This document shows positions 40,701-50,345 of a stretch of 64,000 bases of DNA, piece after piece (position 1 is the first letter of the stretch; each line of letters opens with the position of its first letter). The stretch spans positions 738,001-802,000 of the forward strand of contig CANXME010002453.1 of NCBI GenBank assembly GCA_948144175.1. Reading direction: 5' to 3'. The position numbers and the translations under genes were made by a program. Under the pieces are notes generated by a model. It ran no database searches. It was not told the origin of the DNA and saw only the letters and a list, made by a program, of their open reading frames with translations. This DNA is from Closterium sp. NIES-65. Taxonomy: Eukaryota; Streptophyta; Zygnematophyceae; Desmidiales; Closteriaceae.

Positions 40701-42563
40701 AGTAGGGTACCGACTCGTCGAACGTGACGTCCTGGGAGGACAGAACACGGCGAGAGGTGGGGTGGTAGAACTGCCACCCAGGGGCGTCGGGGGGGAACCC
40801 CAGGAAGACGCAGGGAGCAGCGCGAGGGGACAGCTTGTCCGCAGACAAGTCGCGAACAAACGCCCGAGATCCCCAGACCCGGAACGCCGACGCATCGCCA
40901 ACTTTCCTCGTCCACAGCAGGGCTGGGGAGGTCTCCGGCCTGGAGACCCTGGGGTGGAGGTTGATCTGATGCGCCGCGTACCTGACCGCAAACGGCCACA
41001 GAAAATGGGGAGCTGCCGCATGCATCATAGACGTACGAGCGACGTCCATGACCATGCCAATGCGGCGCTCTGCAATCCCATTTTGCTGCGGTGAGTCCGG
41101 AAGCGTGAAGGTCTGACGGATGCCTCGCGCACGACAGTAGGCACGCAGAAGGCCGGAGGAGAACTCTCCGCCTTTGTCCGAGTGCAGACGCAAAACAGGA
41201 AAGTCCGAGCCAAAGCGCTGCCTGAGCTGGAGACGAGCTGCGCGGATCCAGTCGATCAGCACCTCAGTGACATCACCCTTGCTGCGCAAGGGGAAGACTG
41301 TGGTGTAACGCGAGTAGTCGTCAACAACGAGCAGGAAGTAGCGCTCCTGACCCTGTCCACGGACGCGGGCTGGGCCCCACACGTCCATGTGAAGCGTCAG
41401 CAACGGGGCCTCTGTCGGGGGAAACTGGGAGGAGTGAGGGGCAGCACGCTGGCGCCCCTCGACACAGGGGACACAGGCAGGGCTAGGGCCCTGAGGAAGG
41501 GGAGGGAGGGACCGGGGGAGACCTGACACAAGAAGACGGGAGGCCATGCCTCTGAGCCGAAGCAGAGAGGGGTGGCCAAGGCGGTGGTGCCAGAGGAGGG
41601 TCTCGTGAGACAGACGGCGACACGAACAGGGGGCAGACTCAGGACCAGACCTGGACGCTGCAGCAAACACCTGACTAGACGAAGGGATCCGAGGAGAGTC
41701 AGCACCTGGAGGAGAAGCAGTGGTCAGTGTGTACAGGCTCGACCTTGGCTGACGTGTAAACGTAGCCAGGTGGCGACCTGTGCTAGCCTCTGTGCAGTGG
41801 GTCACCCGCTGACGAGCAGGAGTGAACTGGTGGACACCCGCATCCTGTAGGTCAGCACCACTCACCAGGTTCGTAGAGAACAAGGGGAGGTAGAGACCAG
41901 ACAGGGTGCCAGAGGGGGCCGCCGGACACGGGAGGACTGTGGAGAAGCGAGACAGGACAGGACCCCTAGAGGGGTCAGCCAGGGACACCGCAACCGGCCG
42001 ACTAAGCGGCGTGAGAGTGGTGCGGTCCCTAAAGAAGGAGCGAGAGGCCCCAGAGTCCAGGGTGAAGGTGTGAGAGGCTGAAGCCGACACAGTACCTGAG
42101 AGAGCAGACTCACCAGTACCTGAGAGTACAGACGCACTGGCACCTAGAGCAGCAGCCTCACTGGCACCTAGAGCAGCAGCCTCACTGGAACCTAGAGCAG
42201 CAGTACCAATGCCCGGGTCCGGCGGGAAACACCGGTAACAGTCACCCTCATCACTAACAGTCACAGCATACATGGCAGCAAGGATAGCATCAAAGTCAAG
42301 ATCAAAAATAGCTACCCTAGCCCTAGACAGCTCTCCCCAGCGGGGGATCTCAGAGACCTCCGGAAACTGCTGGCGCCAGGCGTCTGTCAGGCGGCCAAAG
42401 CAGCGGCGGGCGGTGTGGGTGCCCCCACACTGCTCACCCGCGCGGTCGCCGGTGCGGAGAACGTAGGTGCAGGGACCAAACGCCCCACCACGCTGACGCT
42501 GCGAGTACCACTCACGGAGCTGCTGAGGGGCGGGGACGTCGCGAGAGCGCTGCTGCTGCTGCG

Positions 42564-42594
<31 letters not shown>

Positions 42595-43632
42595 CTGACC
42601 ACCCCCAGTGCTGCTCCGCTGGGACGAGCCACTCCGACCAACTCCACCACCTCCGCCCCCGCCACCGCCACCCTCGCCCCCGCCGCTCCCACCGCCACCT
42701 CCGCCACCACCTCCGCCACCACCTCCGCCTCCACTGCCGCCACTAGTACCTCCACTCCCGCCACCACCTCCACCGCCACCCCCACTCCCCCCGCCGCCCC
42801 CACCTCCTCCGCCACCGCCCCCGCTAGCTCCACCCGCTCCCTTGCCCCCCTTGCCCCTGCCAGAGCGGCGTCTACCGCTGGGGGCAGACGCCGCACCGAC
42901 CGACTCCAAACCAACGAGGTCGGCCGCAGCAGCAGAGGCGACAGAGGGCAGCAGGGGGGAAGGAGAACACCCCTCAAAGATGGGGGTGCGAGGGTCACCA
43001 CGAGAGGCCCCTACAGCGACGATACTCTTCTCGGCCGCTAGCAGGGACTTCTCAAGGAGGTCGACAGTGAGGGTGGTGGGACAGACAGAGAGAAACTGGT
43101 CCCTAACGACACGAAGGGACTCAGGGAGACGGGTGACTAGGAAGTAGAGAGTGATGTACATGGGAGGAGGGTTTGCGGCGCAGAAGTCAGCAGGAAGCGC
43201 AGCGCGGTAGCGAGTGTCACTAGCGCGGAGGTGGGTAAAGAGGTCAGCGACTGTGGGAAAGGCAGCGAGGTCAGGGAAGAGGTACGGTAGCATGAGGCGG
43301 CTCAGCTTAGCGGAGGAAGGGGAGGAGTAGCGCGCAACTACAGCGTCGTACAAGGCCTGAGCGGTCTTGCACTGACTAAAGTGTGCACGCTCGGAGGAAG
43401 GGAGGTGCCGTCGCACAGCAAGACGTGCAGCAGCATCGCGTGTGGCCCACTTGGAGCGAACAGCGGGGTCAGCATCAGCAGGAGGGGCAGGGACAGCGCC
43501 AGAGACAAAGTCAAAGAGAGAAACCTCATCTATCGCATCGCACAGTAAGTACAGCTGCAGGTCCTCAACCCAGACTGCAAAGTCAATGGCGCGACCCTCA
43601 GCGTCAAAAGCCAGGACACTGGGGGTGGCCAT
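37793..43632 (-). pseudogene. Copia gag-pol polyprotein of element 5, one stop and one frameshift
   Basis: The start is MATPSVLAF at 43632. Gag, a long Gly-rich tract, Gln repeats (about 42545-42590), protease LDSGAS, integrase core (HMDVWGP, LHSDKGGEF, QQNGIAERR) and the repeat linker are open to TAG at 39952-39954, where Gln is expected. The same frame then runs through RT (YVDD) into RNase H. A lost base near 38127 shifts the frame; the C-terminal part ends at 37793. In the integrase, LHSDKGG replaces the LHSDRGG of the other copies. With only two lesions, this is a fairly young copy. Confidence 0.92.
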
Positions 43633-43699
43633 TATAGCAGCTGACAGTCTCACCGGGCAGGAAGAGTCGGGTAGCTCAGCGGCACAGCAACACGGCAGC

Positions 43700-44640
43700 A
43701 CAGCAGCTGCGCCGGCCCAGGAGGAGCAGCAGCACCATAGGAGCAGGAGCTCGGCTCCTCGGACGGCTCAGGCGGCTCGGGCGGCTCGGGCGGCTCGGGC
43801 GGCTCGGGCGGCTCGGGTGACGCGGGGGGGGCTCACGGGCGGCGCGGGCGGCTGCACGGGCGGCTCACGGGCGGCTCGGGCGGCTCACGGGCTGCACGGT
43901 GGGCGGCTGCACGGGCGGCTGTACGGGCGGCTGCACGGGCGGTTGCACGGGCGGTTGCACGGGCGGCGCACGGGCGGCTGCACGGGTGGCGCGTCGGGCT
44001 GCAGCACGGGCGACGGGGCCGCAGTAAGAGAGGCGGCGGGGCCGCAATGGGGGCCGTAGCGGGGCCGCAGCGGGGCCTAAGCGGGGCCGAAGCGGGGCCG
44101 TAGCGGGGCCGACGAGGGGCTGTAGCGGGGCCGTAGCGGGGTCGGCGGGGCCTAGGCGGGGCCGACGGGGCCGACGGGGCCGTAGCGGGGCCGTAGCGGG
44201 GCCATAGTGGGGCCTAGGCGGGGCCGACGAGGCCTAAGCGGGGCCGTAGCGGGGCCTAGGCGGGGCCGACGGGGCCGTAGTGGGGCCTAGGCGGGGCCGA
44301 CGGGGCCTAAGCGAGGCCGTAGCGGGGCCGAGGCGGGGCCGACGGGGCCGTAGCGAGGCCGTAGCGGGGCCGTAGCGGGGCCTAAGCGGGGCCGACGGGG
44401 CCTAAGCGGGGCCGACGGGGCCGTAGCGAAGCCGACGCGGGGCCGTGGCGGGGCCTTAGTGGGGCCGACGGGGCCTAAGCGGGGCCGTAGCAAGGCCTAA
44501 GAGGGGCCGTAGTGGGGCCGACGGGGTAAAGCGGGGCCGCGACCAAAGGGCGGCGGGGCCGCGACTAAAGGGCGACGGGATCGCGTAGGTAAGGGCGACA
44601 CGAAGGGTCGCTAAAAAAAAAACGCGCGCCTCGGGGCGCG
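43700..44640 (-). repeat. GC-rich leader repeats of element 5
   Basis: On the plus strand, GGGGCCGTAGCGGGGCC and GGGGCCTAAGC units are repeated dozens of times at 44040-44530; GGCTGCACGGGCGG units lie at 43840-43990. There is no coding potential. Confidence 0.82.
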
Positions 44641-44691
44641 CTTCGGTGGGCCCTATGAACAGTCCCTAGGAGGGGACCTGCTCTGATTCCA

Positions 44692-44823
44692 TGAGAAGAA
44701 TTGAACGAGAATGAAATGACTATGAACGAAGTGAGTACAAATAGGAAACCCTAGTTGGGTTGTACCCCCTATGGGATACCCCACTATAGCCTACACAAGC
44801 AAGTAAGCTATAATGTTCTGACA
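44692..44823 (-). repeat. 5' LTR of element 5
   Basis: Read on the minus strand it begins TGTCAGAACATTATAGC and ends CAATTCTTCTCA. The same subfamily as elements 1 and 6, but with ACCCAACTAGGG where element 6 has ACACAATTAGGG. Confidence 0.92.
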
Positions 44824-45027
44824 GGGGGGAGTGGGGGTGGCGGTGGAGGTGGTGGCGGGGGTGGAGGTACTAGTGGCGGCAGTGGAGGCGGAGGTGGCGG
44901 CGGAGGTGGCGGTGGGAGCGGCGGGGGCGAGGGTGGCGGTGGCGGCGGTGGCGGCGGAGGCGGGGGTGGCGGTGGTGGAGGTGGTCGGAGTGGCTCGTCC
45001 CAGCGGAGCAGCACTGGGGGTGGTCAG

Positions 45028-45062
<35 letters not shown>

Positions 45063-48000
45063 CTCCCGCGACGTCCCCGCCCCTCAGCAGCTCCGTGAGT
45101 GGTACTCGCAGCGTCAGCGTGGTGGGGCGTTCGGTCCCTGCACCTACGTCCTTCGCACCGGCGACCGCGCGAGTGAGCAGTGTGGGGGCACCCACACCGC
45201 CCGGCGCTGCTTTGGCCGCCTGACCGACGCTTGGCGCCAGCAGTTTCCGGAGGCCTCTGAGATCCCCCGCTGGGGAGAGCTGTCTAGGGCTGGTGTAGCT
45301 ATCTTTGATCTTGACTTTGATGCTATCCTTGCTGCCATGTATGCTGTGACTGTTAGTGATGAGGGTGACTGTTACCGGTGTTTCCCGCCCGACCCGGGCA
45401 TTGGTACTGCTGCGCTAGGTGCCAGTGAGGCTGCTGCTCTAGGTGCCAGTGCGTCTGTGCTCTCAGGTACTGGTGAGTCTCCCCTCTCAGGTACTAGTGA
45501 GTCTGCACTCTCAGGTACTGTGTCGGCTTCGGCCTCTCACACCTTCACCCTTGACTCTGGGGCGTCTCGCTCCTTCTTTCGAGACCGCACCACTCTCACG
45601 CCGCTTAGTCGGCCGGTTGCGGTGTCCCTGGCTGACCCCTCTGGGGGTCCTGTCCTGTCTCGTTTCTCCACAGTCCTCCCGTGTCCGGAGGCTCCCTCTG
45701 GCACCCTGTCTGGTCTCTACCTCCCCTCGTTCTCTACGAATCTGGTGAGTGGTGCTGACCTACAGGATGCGGGTGTCCACCAGTTCACTCCTGCTCGTCA
45801 GCGGGTGACACACTGCACAGAGGCTCGCACAGGTCGCCACCTGGCTACGTTTACACGTCAGCCAGGGTCGAGCCTGTACACACTGACCACTGCTTCTCCT
45901 CCAGGTGCTGAGTCTGGTAGAGTCCCTTCGTCTGGACAGGTGTTTGCTGCGGCGTCCAGGTCTGGTCCTGAGTCTGCCCCCTGTTCGTATCGCCGTCTGT
46001 CTCACAAGACCCTCCTCTGGCACCACCGCCTTGGCCACCCCTCTCTGCTTCGGCTCAGAGGTATGGCCTCCCGTCTTCTTGTGTCTGGTCTCCCCCGGTC
46101 CCTCCCTCCCCTTCCTCAGGGCCCTGGCCCTGCCTGTGTTCCCTGTGTCGAGGGGCGCCAGCGTGCTGCCCCTCACTCCTCCCAGTTTCCTCCGACAGAG
46201 GCCCCGCTACTCGCGTTACACCACAGTCTTCCCCTTGCGCAGCAAGGGTGATGTCACTGAGGTGCTGATCGGCTGGATCCGCGCAGCTCGTCTCCAGCTC
46301 AGGCAGAGCTTTGGCTCGGACCTTCCTGTTTTACGTCTGCACTCGGACAGAGGCGGAGAGTTCTCCTCCGGCCTTCTGCGTGCCTACTGTCGTGCGCGAG
46401 GCATCCGTCAGACCTTCACGCTTCCGGACTCACCGCAGCAAAATGGGATTGCAGAGCGCCGCATTGGCATGGTCATGGACGTCGCTCGTACGTCCATGAT
46501 GCATGCGGCAGCCCCCCCATTTTCTGTGGCCGTTTGCGGTCAGGTACGCGGCGCCGAAGATCAACCTCCACCCCAGGGTCTCCAGGCCGGAGACCTCCCC
46601 AGCCCTACTATGGACGGGGAAGGTTGGCGATGCGTCGGCGTTCCGGGTCTGGGGATATCGGGCGTTTGTCCGCGACTTGGCTGCGGACAAGCTGTCCCCT
46701 CGCGTTTCTCCCTGCGTCTTCCTGGGGTTCCCCCCCGACGCCCCTGGGTGGCAGTTCTACCACCCCACCTCTCGCCGTGTTCTGTCCTCCCAGGACGTCA
46801 CGTTCGACGAGTCGGTGCCCTACTACCGTCTCTTCCCCTACCGCACTCCGTCCCTCCCCCCGCCCCCGCTCTTTCATGTCCCAGGTCCCCCCCCGGTAGA
46901 CCCCCTCCCCCCTCAGGGTCCTGCCCCTTCAGGTGTGTCCCAGGTAGACGCAGTCGAGCCTGTTGAGGTCACTAGTGACTCTGGTGCTGCGGGTGGTGGT
47001 GAGCCTGGGGGTGCTACGTCTGGGGGTGCTGAGCCTGGGGGTGCTGACCCTGGGGGTGCTGAGTCTGGGGGTGGTGGGTCTGGGGGTGCTGAGCCTGGGG
47101 GTGCTGAGCCTGGGGGTGCTGAGCCTGGGGGTGCTGAGCCTGGGGGTGCTACGCCTGGAGGTGCCTTGCCTGGGGGTGCTGGGTCTGGGGGTGCTGAGCC
47201 TGGAGGCTCTCTCGGTACTTCGTCTCGCCGGGAGCCACTCTCTCCACAGGAGCTGCGCGAGTGGTTTGCCCGGCGCTGGAGCTGTACTGCTGGTGCTGGA
47301 GGTTCGTCGGCTACTGAGGGTGCTGTCGTCGCGGGTCCCGGAGGTGCTCGTCCTGGGAGTACTGGAGCTGCTGAACCTGCGAGGGTGTTGGCGCTGAGAC
47401 TACCACTGGCGGTCCGGCTGGCGGTGCTTCTGGTGCTGCTGGAGGTTCTGTAGCTGCTGGAGGTGCTATTGGAGGTGCTGCTGGCGCGGGTACTCCTGCT
47501 GGGGGTACTGGTACAGTCCCTGCTGTTTCTGGCGTCGCCACGCGGCCCCGACCGTACTTCGTTCCACTCCTGCAGCAGTTTCTTGGTCTTACACCTTCTC
47601 CTGGTCCTCCTCCTCATCCCTTAGAGGGTCCACAGCCTGTCCAGTCACAGTCACAGCTACAGCCTGCCTCCCCTTTGCCTGCTCCTTCTCCCTACGCTGG
47701 TCCTACGAGAGGTCTTACTGAGCGTCGTGAGCCTGCGTCTCGTCCTGCGTCGCTTGTTCGTACTGCTCGCGTTAGTGGTCGCGATTCGCGTCAGCGTCCT
47801 CCTCCTGTCCCTGGCACGCACCGGATGTCTCTGCGTCCGTCCACTGCTCCTCTGCGTGCCCCTTTGCCTTCTCCTCCTGCGTCCTCTCTTCCTGCTCTCG
47901 CCGACCCTGCGTCAGACTCCCTTCGTGCTGCCAGTCCTACTGTCATGCGTCTCCTTGCTACTGCCGTCACTGACCCTTCTTTCGAGTCCACTGCTGCGTC

Positions 48001-49810
48001 TGCCCTTGTCACTGAGCTCGTCGACTTTGCTGCTCGCTGTCGTCTAGACTACGCTGCTAGTCTTGTCACTGAGTCTGAGTCTGCCTGTCCTCCGTCCGTC
48101 GGGGGTGAGTGTGCCCTTGGCACGGACGTCCTTGAGGACAGGCAGGAGGAGTTCGAGTGCCTGGCAGCCGCTTCACCTCATCTCGTGTCCGTACTGCTCA
48201 CCCCTGAGGGAGACCCGGATGCACTTGACATCCCGACTCCGCGCTCTTACGCGGAGGCGATAGAGGGTCCCTACTCCTCTCAGTGGCAGGCAGCTATGGA
48301 TGCTGAGATGGCTTCCTGGAAGTCCACAGGCACCTACGTTGACGCTGTCCCCCCTCCTGGGGTGAACATCGTCAGTGGCATGTGGATCTTCAGGGTGAAG
48401 CGGCCGCCTGGTTCTCCGCCTGTCTTCAAGGCGCGTTACGTGGCTCGTGGTTTCAGTCAGGGGCAGGGAGTTGACTACTTTCAGACCTTCTCCCCGACCC
48501 CGAAGATGACCACTCTTCGGGTACTACTGCACGTCGCTGCTCACCGTGACTACGAGCTGCAATCTCTCGACTTCAGCACTGCTTTCTTGCAGGGCAGCCT
48601 GCACGAGGAGATCTGGCTGCGGCGCCCTCCTGGCTTCACTGGGTCTTTCCCTCCTGGTACCCAGTGGAGTCTCCGGCGTCCAGTCTACGGTCTCCGCCAG
48701 GCACCGCGTGAGTGGCACGACACACTGAGGACTACGCTGGCGGCACTTGGGTTTGCTCCTTCTACTGCTGACCCGTCGTTGTTTCTACGCACCGACACTT
48801 CTCTGCCGCCGTTCTACATCCTCGTGTACGTCGACGACTTGGTCTTTGCCACTGCTGACACTGCTGGACTCGCCTACGTGAAGTCCGAGCTGCAGAAGAG
48901 ACACACGTGCACTGACCTGGGTGAGCTGCGCAGCTACCTTGGCTTGCAGATCACCCGGGACAGAGCACGCCGCACCATCACCCTGACTCAGTCACACATG
49001 GTGCAGCAGGTCCTTCAGCGCTTCGGCTTCACGTACTCCTCGCCTCAGGCCACTCCTCTGCCTACTCGCCACTCGCTCTCAGCTCTGTCTTCGGATGAGT
49101 CCGTAGAGTCGAGTGGCCCGTATCCAGAGCTTGTCGGCTGCCTCATGTACCTGATGACCTGCACACGACCTGACCTTGCATACCCTCTTAGCATTCTTGC
49201 ACGCTATGTTGCTCCTGGGAGACACCGACCAGAGCACATGGCTGCAGTGAAGAGGGTGTTGCGCTACTTGTGCAGTACGTCGGGCATGGGGCTAGTGCTT
49301 GGAGGGCGCAGTCCAGTGGTCCTCACTGGGCACGCAGACGCTTCTTGGGCTGACGACCAGGCTACGCAGCGGTCGTCACAGGGTTACACTTTCAGTCATG
49401 GTTCCGGCTTTGTTTCGTGGCGGGCTACCCGCTCGTCTTCTGTTCTTGGCTCCAGTTGTGAGGCTGAGATCTACGCCGGGGCTATGGCTGCACAGGAGCT
49501 TCGCTGGCTCACCTACCTGCTGACCGACCTTGGAGAGCCGCCTCGTTCTCCTCCAGTCTTGTACTTAGACAACAAGGCCATGCTGGCCTTGTGTCGAGAG
49601 CAGCGACTGGAGCACAGGACAAAGCACATTGCTCTCCGCTACTTTCTTGCGCGTGAGCTGCAACAGCGTGGACAGTTGTGGCTTACGTACGTGGCCTCTG
49701 AGGCCAACACTGCTGATGTCTTCACGAAGGCACTTGCGCCTTGTGATCATCAGCGCCTCTGCACTCAGTTGGGCCTTGTGCATGTCTTGCCTCACTTGCT
49801 TACTTCTTAA
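44824..49810 (+). pseudogene. Copia gag-pol polyprotein of element 6, 5'-truncated and frameshifted
   Basis: The sequence starts inside the Gly-rich gag tract. The first frame covers the Cys/His motif and protease (LDSGAS) to about 46206. There, compared with element 1, 86 bp are missing (equivalent to 3837-3922), which removes the first catalytic Asp of the integrase and shifts the frame. An extra C in a run at about 46512-46518 shifts it again, and a lost base near 47375 a third time. From there RT (YVDD) and RNase H are open to 49810, ending LPHLLTS. An open frame entering from the antisense LTR of element 5 (from 44755) is a chance fusion, not a start. Confidence 0.9.
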
Positions 49811-50021
49811 CCTTGCTTGTACTGTCACATTTATATACTCTTGCTCTTGCTTGCTTAGCCTTTTGTATACCTATATGTGATCTTGCATGTGAACTGGCCT
49901 TCTGGCCTTTGAACTTGTGCTCGGAATGTGTGGTGACTTTGTGATCCACCCTGAGCTTTGCCTTGCTTTGCTTGACTGGTCTTGTGACCCCTTGTTCTCC
50001 CCCACTTTGCCTATGGGGGTG

Positions 50022-50129
50022 TGTCAGAACATTATAGCTTACTTACTTGTGTAGGCTATAGTGGGGTATCCCATAGGGGGTACAACACAATTAGGGTTTC
50101 CTATTTGTACTCACTTCGTTCATAGTCAT
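50022..50129 (+). repeat. 3' LTR of element 6, truncated
   Basis: It begins TGTCAGAACATTATAGC after the purine tract CCTATGGGGGTG and matches 36910-37041 up to CATAGTCAT, then breaks off. The sequence after the break belongs to the EGF-repeat gene region. Confidence 0.9.
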
Positions 50130-50142
50130 GGCCACAGAGAGC

Positions 50143-50216
50143 CTGTTCTTGTTGGCTCGTGTTCTTGTTGGCTCGTGTTCTTGTTGGCTCGTGTTCTTGT
50201 TGGCTCGTGTTCTTGT
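50143..50216 (+). repeat. 16-bp minisatellite
   Basis: GTTCTTGTTGGCTCGT is repeated four to five times directly after the truncated LTR, in what looks like an intron of the left EGF gene. Confidence 0.8.
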
Positions 50217-50345
50217 TTCCGAAATTTATCTCAACACAGCGTTTTTCATGTTGCTTGCGTACGGTGTTCTATTTCTGTTGTCTCGCTTTCCCATTCCCAA
50301 TCGTATCTCAAAGCAATGCACGTTCTTGTATTGCATGTGTCACAG

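Larger units (their letters stand above)
37738..44823 (-). mobile_element. Element 5: Ty1/Copia retrotransposon, 3' LTR deleted
   Basis: The 5' LTR lies at 44692-44823 (132 bp), with primer site TGGAATCAGAGC next to it at 44691-44680, then a GC-rich leader, a nearly complete polyprotein, and about 50 bp of 3' untranslated sequence ending at the junction near 37738. The remaining untranslated region and the 3' LTR are missing. On its right it abuts GGGGG of the Gly-rich gag tract of element 6, which is where it inserted. Confidence 0.88.
36910..50129 (+). mobile_element. Element 6: Ty1/Copia retrotransposon, rearranged, split by element 5, 3' LTR truncated
   Basis: The LTR at 36910-37041 (132 bp) and the truncated LTR at 50022-50129 share bases absent from element 5 (CTTACTTACTTG, ACACAATTAGGG), so they are its two ends. 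The leader runs to about 37737. Coding sequence resumes only at 44824, in the middle of the Gly-rich gag tract, and continues to 49810. Element 5 lies between, in opposite orientation. The gag N-terminus is missing, so a deletion accompanied or followed the insertion. The last ~24 bp of the 3' LTR and the right target duplication are gone. Confidence 0.82.

Noticed and set aside
44755-44823. Upstream ATG fused in frame to the gag tract of element 6
   Set aside because: The first residues are antisense LTR of element 5; the fusion is a chance product of the nested insertion.
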